Of a DNA stretch of 64,000 bases, positions 52,879 through 60,305 are shown piece after piece. The notes beneath the pieces were generated by a model that was not told the origin of the DNA, did not search any database, and was given only the letters and a program-made list of their open reading frames with translations. The stretch's first letter is position 1; the number at the start of each line of letters is the position of its first letter. This stretch comes from Rhizobium sp. SG_E_25_P2 (GTDB taxonomy: Bacteria; Pseudomonadota; Alphaproteobacteria; Rhizobiales; Rhizobiaceae). The position numbers and the translations under genes were made by a program. Location: contig NZ_JARXVM010000009.1 in NCBI RefSeq assembly GCF_029892285.1, positions 1-64,000 of the forward strand, in the 5' to 3' direction.

Positions 52879-54414
52879 TCAGGCCTTTGACACCAGAACC
52901 GGCTGGAGCGCGCCCGAGACATTCGGCGTGACCTTCAGCGTGGACTTGTAGACGATGGGCTGGGCATATTGCAGCAGTGGGATCACATAGCCCTGTTCGG
53001 CGATATATTTATCGACCGCCTTCCAGCCTGCAATACGCTTGGCTTCGTCTTTTTCGCCCCAGAGTGGCACGATCATGCTGTCGAGATCGTCGGTGTTCCA
53101 GACCGAATGCGGCGAGGGGCCGAACATCGCAAAGCCCGTCGAGGTGGTCGGGTCGCCGATCGCATTGCCCCAATTGTAGAAGGCGGCGGGGGCGAGCTGG
53201 TCAGCGGCGCGTAGCTCGTAATGCTTGGCGATTTCGTAGACTTCGATTTCCGCTTCGATGCCGACCTTGCGCCACATGCCGACGATGGCCTGCACCATCT
53301 CATAATCCTTGGGCTTCAGCCCGCGGGTGCTCTGGATCTTGAACTTGACCGGCTTGTCGGTCGAATAGCCTGAATCCGCCAGCAGTTTCTTGGCGAGTTC
53401 GACGTCATACGGCACTTTGATCGACGGATCATAGGCCGAATATTCCGGCGCTTCCAACGTGTCGATCGGCACGCCATAGCCGCGCAACAACCGCTTGACG
53501 ATCGCCGCCTTGTCGATGGCGTGATGGGCGGCGAGACGAACGTTCTTGTCGTTCATCACCTCGATATTGTTGAGGAAGATCATGCCGATGTCGGAGACCG
53601 GCGTGGCGACGCCGGCCAGCCCTTCCTTGGCCTTGAGACGATCGAACTCCTCATAGGGGATTTCCAGCGTGATGTCGGAAGAGCCGGATTCGATTTCGGC
53701 GACGCGGCTGGTGCTATCGGGCGTGAACTTGAAGATCACCGTCTCGAAAGCCGGCTTGCCGCCCCAATAGGTCGGGTTGGCCTTGAGACGCAGGAAGGCG
53801 TTGCCTTCATAGGCGTCAACCATATAGGGGCCAGTGCCGACAGGCTTCTTCTCGAAACCTTCCGCGCCCACCTTTTCATAATAGGCCTTCGGCAGCACAT
53901 AGCCGGTCAGGAAGGCCATCCACATGAAGAAGGTCGGCTCGAAGCGCAGCACATCTGCGGTGATCTTGTTGCCGTCGATCTTGTAGTTGCCGGCGGTGGA
54001 CCAGATGAACTGGATCGGGTTGCCGGTCTTTTCATTGGCGGCGCGTTCGAGGGACCAGACGATGTCCTCGGCGGTGAACGGCGAGCCGTCATGCCAGGTG
54101 ACGCCTTCGCGGACGTCCATCCAGAGTTTGGTCTTGTCGTCGTTCCAGCCCCAGGCGGTCAGCAGACCCGGCTGGAATTTCAGGTCCGGCGCCTGTCCGA
54201 CATATTGGTCGAACACAGAGCGATAGATCGCCTGGATCGTCGGATTGACGGCGGAAGGGCCGACCGTCGGATCGAAGGACGGCAGGTTGACGTTGAAGGC
54301 GATGGTCAGCGTGCCGGCTTCGGCTGCCTGGACGGGCAATTTGCCGGCCAGAACGCTGGACAGGAATGCGGCTGCGCCCAGACCCAAAGTCTGGCGACGT
54401 GTCAGTTCAGTCAT
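52879..54414 (-). CDS. family 5 extracellular solute-binding protein (DppA/OppA-like)
   Basis: A 511-residue peptide-type binding protein. The N-terminus MTELTRRQTLGLGAAAFLSS carries Arg6-Arg7 of a probable Tat signal. The mature domain shows the family block WMDVREGVTWHDGSPFTAEDIVWSLE (in part) near residue 110 and FKPTPD-like FKFTPDSTSRVAEIESG (in part). I set the start at 54414; the open frame to 54573 runs through the operator. Such proteins bind peptides, nickel or other organic solutes. Its promoter carries the AT-rich operator shared with the aromatic operons, so it probably imports an island substrate. Confidence 0.86.
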   Translation of the reverse strand: MTELTRRQTLGLGAAAFLSSVLAGKLPVQAAEAGTLTIAFNVNLPSFDPTVGPSAVNPTIQAIYRSVFDQYVGQAPDLKFQPGLLTAWGWNDDKTKLWMDVREGVTWHDGSPFTAEDIVWSLERAANEKTGNPIQFIWSTAGNYKIDGNKITADVLRFEPTFFMWMAFLTGYVLPKAYYEKVGAEGFEKKPVGTGPYMVDAYEGNAFLRLKANPTYWGGKPAFETVIFKFTPDSTSRVAEIESGSSDITLEIPYEEFDRLKAKEGLAGVATPVSDIGMIFLNNIEVMNDKNVRLAAHHAIDKAAIVKRLLRGYGVPIDTLEAPEYSAYDPSIKVPYDVELAKKLLADSGYSTDKPVKFKIQSTRGLKPKDYEMVQAIVGMWRKVGIEAEIEVYEIAKHYELRAADQLAPAAFYNWGNAIGDPTTSTGFAMFGPSPHSVWNTDDLDSMIVPLWGEKDEAKRIAGWKAVDKYIAEQGYVIPLLQYAQPIVYKSTLKVTPNVSGALQPVLVSKA

Positions 54415-54486
54415 GATTGGCTCCGTTGTTCCCCAGTGTTCCGCCGGATCCAACCACCCGACGGCAGGCATTATTTGCTCGGAATG

Positions 54487-54521
54487 TTTTAATCTTAAAA
54501 TTAATTTCCGACGCTTGGCAA
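54487..54521 (-). promoter_or_regulatory. promoter of the Opp-type operon with overlapping operator
   Basis: Minus-strand TTGCCA (54521-54516), an 18-bp spacer and TAAGAT (54497-54492). A perfect TTTTAA-TC-TTAAAA palindrome (54487-54500) covers the -10 box, as at 44578 and 47393. The 327-bp gap 54415-54741 contains this site, the IorA-like promoter and two TGCATAT motifs; no small gene is credible in it. Confidence 0.6.
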
Positions 54522-54584
54522 GCGGATTTTTTGAGGTCGACTTTTTTCGCTGCGCTTGGGAAGAAAAAGTCATTTATATTCATT

Positions 54585-54594
54585 TGCATATGAG
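54585..54594. promoter_or_regulatory. TGCATATGAG motif
   Basis: An exact 10-bp match to 62991-63000 in the other large divergent promoter region of the island. A related TTTTGCATATATC lies at 54691-54703. It may be a second operator class, for example for the MarR protein; this is inference. Confidence 0.35.
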
Positions 54595-54661
54595 CAACGA
54601 AGCAGCGTCGGGGTGCTCTGACGCCGCGATATTGGCTCTTGGCATCGATGATTTTTCCCGC

Positions 54662-54703
54662 TTGACAATCACCTGCAATCAGAAACATGATTTTGCATAT
54701 ATC
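54662..54703 (+). promoter_or_regulatory. promoter of the IorAB-like operon
   Basis: TTGACA (54662-54667), an 18-bp spacer and CATGAT (54686-54691). TTTTGCATATATC follows directly at the presumed start point and could be an operator. A good ribosome-binding site (agggga) precedes the ATG at 54742. Confidence 0.5.
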
Positions 54704-54741
54704 TAATCGATGACCTCGAAACGAGGCTAGGGGAACTGACA

Positions 54742-56895
54742 ATGGCTGAACGATCGTTTGCCCGCGAGGTCGAAGACCTCAAGCTGGGCGAAGGCGACAT
54801 CTTTCGCGGCGAGGGCATCCTCGCTATCACCAAGGCGCTGTTACAGTCCGGCGTCTCCTATGTCGGCGGCTATCAGGGCTCGCCGATCTCGCATCTGATG
54901 GATGTGCTCGCGGACGCCAAGGACGTGATGGATGATCTCGGCGTCCATTTCGAAACCTCGGCGTCGGAAGCGGCGGCGGCGGCGATGCTGTCGGCTTCGG
55001 TGATGTATCCGGTGCGCGGCGCCGTCACATGGAAATCCACCGCCGGCACCAATGTCGCCTCCGACGCGCTGTCCAACCTGTCCTCGGGCGGCGTGACCGG
55101 CGGGGCGATGATCATCATCGGCGAAGACTATGGCGAAGGCTCCTCGATCATGCAGGAGCGCAGTCATGCTTTTGCAATGAAGTCGCAGCTCTGGCTGCTG
55201 ACGCCGCGCCCCAATCTGCCCTCTATCGTCGCAATGGTCGAACAGGGTTTTGAACTGTCCGAGGCGTCCAATACGCCCGTGATGCTCCAGGTCGGCATTC
55301 GCAGCTGTCACGTGCATGGCCAGTTTGTCGCCAAGGACAACAAGCGCCCGGATTATACGCTGCGCCAGGCGCTGGAGCAACCGATGCGTGATGTCAGCCG
55401 CATCGTGCTGCCGCCGGCATCCTTCGTGCATGAGAAGGAAAAGCTGGAGCGGCGCTGGCCGGCGGCGGTGAATTTCATCCGCGAGCGGAAGCTCAACGAA
55501 TATTTCGGTCCTGATCACGGCGAGATTGGCATCATCCTGCAGGGCGGGCTCTATAACGGCGTGCTCAGGGCGCTGCAGCAGCTCGGGCTTGCCGATGTCT
55601 ATGGCGAATCCTCGGTGCCGCTTTACGTGATGAACGTCTCTTATCCGATGGTTGACGAAGAGATCGTCGATTTCTGCGTCGGCAAGAAGGCCGTGCTGAT
55701 GGTGGAGGAGGGCGCGCCCGAATATATCGAGCAGTCGCTCAACACGCTGTTGCGCCGCCGCGATATCCAGACCCGTATCGCCGGAAAAGATGTGCTGCCG
55801 ATGGGCGGGGAATATACCGCGCCAGTGCTGGTCAAGGGTCTCAAGACCTTCATCGAAATGTACCAGCGCAATCTGCTCGGCAATCAGCCGCCGATCCCCG
55901 ATCCCGGCCCGGTGTTGGCCGATCCGCGCGTCAAGGCGTTGGCGGAAGTGGTGCCGCCGCGCCCTCCAGGCTTCTGCATCGGCTGTCCCGAGCGACCGAT
56001 TTTCGCAGCGATGAAACTGGTGGAGCAAGATCTCGGCCAGCATCACGTCTCCGGTGATATCGGCTGTCACCTCTTCTCCATTCTGCCGCCGTTCAATATC
56101 GGCGCGACCACGATGGGCTACGGGCTGTCGCCGGCTGCCGCCTCCGCCTTCAACGTCAAGGCGGACAAGCGCGTGATCTCGGTGATGGGCGATGGCGGCT
56201 TCTGGCACAATGGCCTGGCGACTTCGGTCGGCAATGCGGTGTTCAACAAGCAGGATGGCGTCATTCTCGTCGTCGACAATTTCTATTCGGCGGCCACCGG
56301 CGGCCAGGATGTTCTGTCGTCGCGCGCTGACAATCCGCGCCGCAAGACCAAGAATTCCATCGTCGACGCCGTCAAGGGCGTCGGCGCGACCTGGGTGCGC
56401 CAGATCGATCACACCTATGACGTCACGAAGATGCGCGACACGCTGAAGGAGGCGCTGACCACCAAGGAAGAGGGGCCGAAGATCATCGTCGCCTCGTCGG
56501 AATGCATGCTCAACAAGCAGCGCCGCATCAAGCCTCTGTTCGCCAAGGCGGTGAAAGAGGGCAAGCGCATGGTCAAGGAGCGCTTTGGCGTCGACGAAGA
56601 TGTGTGCACCGGCGATCACGCCTGCATTCGTCTGTCCGGCTGTCCGTCGCTGTCGGTCAAGCATACCGACGATCCACTGAAGGACGATCCGGTGGCGGCG
56701 ATCGACAACAATTGCGTCGGTTGCGGAAATTGCGGCGAAGTGTCGGAGGCGGCTGTTCTCTGTCCGTCCTTCTATCGCGCCGACATCATCCACAACCCGA
56801 CCGGCTGGGATCGTTTTGCCGCGTCTGTCCGCGCCAAGGTGATCGGCTTGCTGCAGGCCCGCCGCGCCGCCGGCCGCGTTCGCTTCGCTGATTGA
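54742..56895 (+). CDS. indolepyruvate:ferredoxin oxidoreductase-like subunit A (2-oxoacid oxidoreductase)
   Basis: A 717-residue thiamine-diphosphate enzyme of the IorA family. The N-terminal pyrimidine-binding domain starts near residue 30 (GVSYVGGYQGSPISHLMDVL). The PP-binding domain has FCIGCPERPIF near residue 412, GDIGCHLF, and GDGG at 483. The C-terminal ferredoxin-like part shows Cys622/628/634 and Cys658/661/664/674, enough for [4Fe-4S] clusters. Such enzymes oxidatively decarboxylate aryl 2-oxoacids to acyl-CoA. Indolepyruvate is the textbook substrate. Beside isatin hydrolase-like and aminobenzoyl-CoA genes, isatinate (2-aminophenylglyoxylate) is an attractive alternative that would yield 2-aminobenzoyl-CoA directly (inference). 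Confidence 0.85.
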   Translation: MAERSFAREVEDLKLGEGDIFRGEGILAITKALLQSGVSYVGGYQGSPISHLMDVLADAKDVMDDLGVHFETSASEAAAAAMLSASVMYPVRGAVTWKSTAGTNVASDALSNLSSGGVTGGAMIIIGEDYGEGSSIMQERSHAFAMKSQLWLLTPRPNLPSIVAMVEQGFELSEASNTPVMLQVGIRSCHVHGQFVAKDNKRPDYTLRQALEQPMRDVSRIVLPPASFVHEKEKLERRWPAAVNFIRERKLNEYFGPDHGEIGIILQGGLYNGVLRALQQLGLADVYGESSVPLYVMNVSYPMVDEEIVDFCVGKKAVLMVEEGAPEYIEQSLNTLLRRRDIQTRIAGKDVLPMGGEYTAPVLVKGLKTFIEMYQRNLLGNQPPIPDPGPVLADPRVKALAEVVPPRPPGFCIGCPERPIFAAMKLVEQDLGQHHVSGDIGCHLFSILPPFNIGATTMGYGLSPAAASAFNVKADKRVISVMGDGGFWHNGLATSVGNAVFNKQDGVILVVDNFYSAATGGQDVLSSRADNPRRKTKNSIVDAVKGVGATWVRQIDHTYDVTKMRDTLKEALTTKEEGPKIIVASSECMLNKQRRIKPLFAKAVKEGKRMVKERFGVDEDVCTGDHACIRLSGCPSLSVKHTDDPLKDDPVAAIDNNCVGCGNCGEVSEAAVLCPSFYRADIIHNPTGWDRFAASVRAKVIGLLQARRAAGRVRFAD

Positions 56896-56905
56896 GGAGA
56901 GCATC

Positions 56906-58465
56906 ATGAACGAGCATGTTTCTATCGATGCATCCCGCGCCGGCCGTCTGGCGACAGACAAGCCGCTTGCCATCGCCGTCGTCGCCATGGGCGGACAGGG
57001 CGGCGGCGTCCTGGCCGACTGGATTGTCGGAATGGCCGAAGCGCAGGGCTGGATGGCGCAGAGCACCTCGGTGCCGGGCGTCGCCCAGCGCACCGGCGCG
57101 ACCATCTATTACATCGAAATGCTGCCGGAGCGGGATGGGCTTGCGCCGATCTTCTCGCTGATGCCGACGCCTGGGGATGTCGATGTCGTCATCGCAGCCG
57201 AGTTGATGGAGGCCGGGCGCTCCGTGCTGCGCGGGTTGGTGACGCCGGAAAAGACCACCCTGATCGCTTCCACCCATCGCTCTTTTGCGGTGGCTGAAAA
57301 ACAGACGCCTGGCGATGGCATCGGCAATCCCGAAATCGTGGTCGAGGCGACCGACTTTGCCGCGCGCCGCACCATCGCCTTCGACATGGAGACGCTTGCG
57401 ACCCGCAATGGCAGCGTCATTTCCGCCTCGATGTTCGGCGCGCTCGCCGGCTCGGGCGCTCTGCCATTCGCACGCGAAGCCTTCGAAGCAGTAATCCGCG
57501 CTGGCGGCAAGGGCATCGAGCCCTCGCTGAAAGCCTTCGCCGCTGCCTTCGACCGGGCGCGGGACAAGCCGCGTGATCCCGTATCCGCTAAACCGGTCAA
57601 GCGGCTCGATCCGCTGCCGGCCTCTGCTGGTCATGCGGAACTCGATCGTCTCGTGGCGCGCATCTGCGCGGATTTCCCGGAGACGCTGCACGCCATGCTC
57701 TATGCGGGCGTCAAGAAGCTCACGGATTTCCAGGATCCCGCCTATGCGGCTGAATATCTCGACCGGGTCGCGGCGCTCTTCGGGCTCGACCGGGCGCAGG
57801 GCGGTGCCGCCAAGGACTTTGCCTTTTCCCAGCAAGCGGCGAAATATGTCGCGGTCGCCATGGCCTATGACGATGTCATCCGCGTGGCGGATCTCAAGGT
57901 GCGTCAATCCCGGTTCGAACGCGTGCGGAAGGAAGTCGGGGCCAAGGATGATCAGATCGTCTATATGACGGAATATATGCATCCGCGCATGGAGGAAGTC
58001 TGCGGCACGCTGCCGAAGGGCCTGGGGCTGTGGGTCGAAAATCGGCCGGGCCTGTTCAATTTCCTCGATCGTCGGATCAACAAGGGACGCCGGGTGAAGA
58101 CGGCGACGCTCTTCTGGTTCCTGGGACTCTATCTGGTCTCGGCGCTGCGCTCCCGCCGTCGCGGCACGCTACGGCATTCCCGCGAACTGGAGCATATGAA
58201 CGCCTGGCTGAAAGCGGCGACGGATCTGCTGCCGGTAAATTATGATCTCGCGACGGAGGTTCTCGCCACGCGTCGCTTGGTGAAGGGATATTCCGACACC
58301 CATTCGCGCGGCCTGTCGAAATTTGATCGCGTTCTCTCCGCTCTTCCCATGCTGCGCAACCGCGAAGATGGCGCCGACTGGCTGCGGCGTCTCAAGCAGG
58401 CGGCGCTACTCGATGAAGGCGGCGTCGCGCTGGATGGCGCGCTCAAGACGGTGGCGAGTCTCTGA
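56906..58465 (+). CDS. indolepyruvate oxidoreductase-like subunit B with C-terminal extension
   Basis: A 519-residue partner of the preceding gene. Residues about 15-220 form the gamma/beta-type domain of 2-oxoacid oxidoreductases (AIAVVAMGGQGGGVLADWIVG in part, then QSTSVPGVAQRTGATIYYIEM in part), where CoA-dependent chemistry is coupled to the A subunit. The rest (250-519) is the long extension seen in proteobacterial versions, of unknown role. A clear gaggaga site precedes the ATG, 10 bp after the A-subunit stop, and a strong terminator follows at 58549-58588. The two genes form a self-contained operon. Confidence 0.84.
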   Translation: MNEHVSIDASRAGRLATDKPLAIAVVAMGGQGGGVLADWIVGMAEAQGWMAQSTSVPGVAQRTGATIYYIEMLPERDGLAPIFSLMPTPGDVDVVIAAELMEAGRSVLRGLVTPEKTTLIASTHRSFAVAEKQTPGDGIGNPEIVVEATDFAARRTIAFDMETLATRNGSVISASMFGALAGSGALPFAREAFEAVIRAGGKGIEPSLKAFAAAFDRARDKPRDPVSAKPVKRLDPLPASAGHAELDRLVARICADFPETLHAMLYAGVKKLTDFQDPAYAAEYLDRVAALFGLDRAQGGAAKDFAFSQQAAKYVAVAMAYDDVIRVADLKVRQSRFERVRKEVGAKDDQIVYMTEYMHPRMEEVCGTLPKGLGLWVENRPGLFNFLDRRINKGRRVKTATLFWFLGLYLVSALRSRRRGTLRHSRELEHMNAWLKAATDLLPVNYDLATEVLATRRLVKGYSDTHSRGLSKFDRVLSALPMLRNREDGADWLRRLKQAALLDEGGVALDGALKTVASL

Positions 58466-58548
58466 GGAGACTGCTGCGCCCCGGACCGGGTTCCCGATTC
58501 AAGCCGCCTGAAAACTATCGTTTCCCCGTCGTCGGCTCCGCCGGCGCT

Positions 58549-58588
58549 GCCGGTCTTCCTTGCAAAAGGAGGGCCGGCTTTTTGTTTT
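58549..58588 (+). terminator. strong rho-independent terminator after the IorAB-like genes
   Basis: A 13-bp stem with two G-U pairs, capped by a GCAA tetraloop, is followed by TTTTTGTTTT. It ends the two-gene operon. The surrounding gap 58466-58778 otherwise holds only the promoter and operator of the next gene. Confidence 0.9.
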
Positions 58589-58716
58589 CTGGGCTTTAAA
58601 ATTAGGTGACTTCGGGAATCCTGAAATATCAATTCGATGATCATAATATGGAATAGAAACAGGTCTCAGTGAGGAATCTAGGCCATTCCGCGAAAGGCAT
58701 AGACAGGTTTGGCGTC

Positions 58717-58732
58717 ATCTGATATATCAGAT
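58717..58732. promoter_or_regulatory. 16-bp perfect palindrome upstream of the DapA-family gene
   Basis: ATCTGATA-TATCAGAT lies 46 bp before the start codon, where a repressor would overlap the promoter. It differs from the TTTTAA-type operator of the island and so probably has its own regulator. Confidence 0.5.
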
Positions 58733-58778
58733 TCATCACTTTGATCGCGGCGACGCCGCCAAAACGCAGGAGACCATA

Positions 58779-59711
58779 ATGACGGCGAATGTATTCAGCG
58801 GCTGCATGCCCGCGCTGATGACCCCTTGCAATCCGGACCGGACGCCGAATTTTGATCTGCTCGTCCGCAAGGGCAAGGAGCTGATTGCCGCGGGAATGTC
58901 GGCTGTCGTCTATTGCGGCTCGATGGGCGACTGGCCGCTGCTGACGGATGAACAGCGCCAGGAAGGCGTGAGCCGTCTGGTGGAAGCCGGCGTGCCGGTG
59001 ATCGTCGGCACGGGCGCGATCAACACCAAGTCCGCCGTCAGCCATGCTGCGCATGCCGCCAAGGTCGGAGCCAAGGGCCTGATGGTCATCCCGCGCGTTT
59101 TGTCGCGCGGCGCCTCTGTCTCAGCGCAGCGCGATCATTTCTCGGCTATTCTTTCGGCGGCAAAGGATCTGCCGGCGGTCATCTATAATAGCCCCTATTA
59201 TGGCTTCGCCACCCGCGCAGACCTGTTCTTCGACCTGCGTTCGAAATTCTCCAATCTGGTGGGTTTTAAGGAATTCGGCGGCAAGAAGGACATGACCTAT
59301 GCGGCCGAAAACATCACCTCGGGCGATGACGCGCTGACGCTGATGGTCGGCGTTGACACCGGCGTCTATCACGGCTTCGTTAATTGCGGCGCCGGCGGCG
59401 CCATTACCGGCATCGGCAATGCGCTGCCCAAGGAAGTGCTGCATCTGGTGTCGCTCTGCGAAAAGGCCGCCAAGGGCGATGCCGCCGCCCGCCGCGAAGC
59501 GCTCGAACTCGAAGAAGCGTTGACGGTGCTTTCGACCTACGATGAGGGCCCGGATCTCGTCCTGCACTACAAGCATCTGATGGTGCTGAACGGCGATAGT
59601 GAATACACGCTGCATTTCAACGAGACCGACGCTCTCAGCGCCTCGCAGCAGCGTCATCTCGAAAACCAGTACGCCCTGTTCAAGGCCTGGTACGCGGCCC
59701 GCTACGCCTGA
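58779..59711 (+). CDS. DapA-family lyase, probable 1-pyrroline-4-hydroxy-2-carboxylate deaminase (HypD-like)
   Basis: A 310-residue class I aldolase-fold enzyme of the dihydrodipicolinate synthase family. The Schiff-base lysine is Lys164 (VGFKEFGG) and the assisting tyrosine Tyr136 (IYNSPYYG). From memory, the N-terminus (SGCMPALMTPCNPDRTPNFD) strongly resembles the rhizobial hydroxyproline-pathway deaminase, which converts 1-pyrroline-4-hydroxy-2-carboxylate to 2-oxoglutarate semialdehyde. No other hydroxyproline gene is present here, so it may instead act in the aromatic island or be a bystander. It is a single-gene unit with a good aggaga site, its own palindromic operator and a terminator. 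Confidence 0.75.
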   Translation: MTANVFSGCMPALMTPCNPDRTPNFDLLVRKGKELIAAGMSAVVYCGSMGDWPLLTDEQRQEGVSRLVEAGVPVIVGTGAINTKSAVSHAAHAAKVGAKGLMVIPRVLSRGASVSAQRDHFSAILSAAKDLPAVIYNSPYYGFATRADLFFDLRSKFSNLVGFKEFGGKKDMTYAAENITSGDDALTLMVGVDTGVYHGFVNCGAGGAITGIGNALPKEVLHLVSLCEKAAKGDAAARREALELEEALTVLSTYDEGPDLVLHYKHLMVLNGDSEYTLHFNETDALSASQQRHLENQYALFKAWYAARYA

Positions 59712-59730
59712 TTTATAAAGCTATGCTGAA

Positions 59731-59761
59731 AACGCCCCGCGCCGGTTCTGCGCGGGGCGTT
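59731..59761. terminator. bidirectional-type terminator between convergent genes
   Basis: A perfect 12-bp stem aacgccccgcgc/gcgcggggcgtt with a seven-base loop lies between the DapA-family gene and the MarR gene. T-tracts are short on both sides, but the stem is very stable. Confidence 0.7.
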
Positions 59762-59785
59762 CGCGTATCATAAAGACAGTGCTGA

Positions 59786-60292
59786 TCAGATGTCGTTTTG
59801 CCGGATGTTGCGCAGGATCCGGTGCAACACGCCGATAAAGGCCTTGTATTCCTCTTCCTCGATGCCCTCGAACATCTTGAGGAAATCGTCATACATGGTC
59901 GGCCACAGTTTTTCGAAGGCGGCGCGACCTTCCTCCGTGATCGTCACGTCGCGGATGCGCATGTCGTCGGGGCGCGGCTGGCGGCGGATGAAGCCTTGTT
60001 CTTCCAGTGAATCCAGCGTCCTGCTCATGGTCGACTGTTCGGTGACGGCGAAAACGGACAATTCGTTGATGGTGACCGAGGGCGTGATCGACAATATGGC
60101 CAGCGCCCGCATTTTCGCAGTGGTGATATCGAGCGCCTTGAGATCGTCGGCCAGATTGGCGTTCCAGCGCGCGATCACCCTGTTCATGAGATAGGGCGCG
60201 AAATTGTTGAGCCCGATTTCTCCCATGGTCGGGCGCTTGTTCTCAGGCCCTTCGACCGGCCTGAACACCGCGCCAGAAAATCGATCCGTCAT
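59786..60292 (-). CDS. MarR-family transcriptional regulator
   Basis: A 168-residue MarR protein. An N-terminal dimerisation helix precedes a winged helix at about residues 60-125 (INELSVFAVTEQSTMSRTLDSL in part, wing around RRQPRPDDMRIRDVTITEEG in part). It lies 13 bp after the flavoprotein gene and is probably co-transcribed with it. MarR proteins bind AT-rich palindromes of about 20 bp and often respond to aromatic acids, so it is a good candidate for either the TTTTAA-N2-TTAAAA sites or the TGCATATGAG motif. Regulators of this family also control indole-acetate degradation in other bacteria. Confidence 0.88.
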   Translation of the reverse strand: MTDRFSGAVFRPVEGPENKRPTMGEIGLNNFAPYLMNRVIARWNANLADDLKALDITTAKMRALAILSITPSVTINELSVFAVTEQSTMSRTLDSLEEQGFIRRQPRPDDMRIRDVTITEEGRAAFEKLWPTMYDDFLKMFEGIEEEEYKAFIGVLHRILRNIRQNDI

Positions 60293-60305
60293 GCAATCTT
60301 CCTGT

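Noticed and set aside
54542-54706. A small gene in the gap between the Opp-type binding protein and the IorA-like gene.
   Set aside because: The frame starts far upstream inside the binding-protein gene, has no ribosome-binding site here, and covers promoter elements.
54841-57105. A 754-codon open frame antisense to the IorA-like gene.
   Set aside because: The opposite strand encodes an enzyme with intact cofactor motifs; the antisense frame is a by-product of GC-rich codon use.
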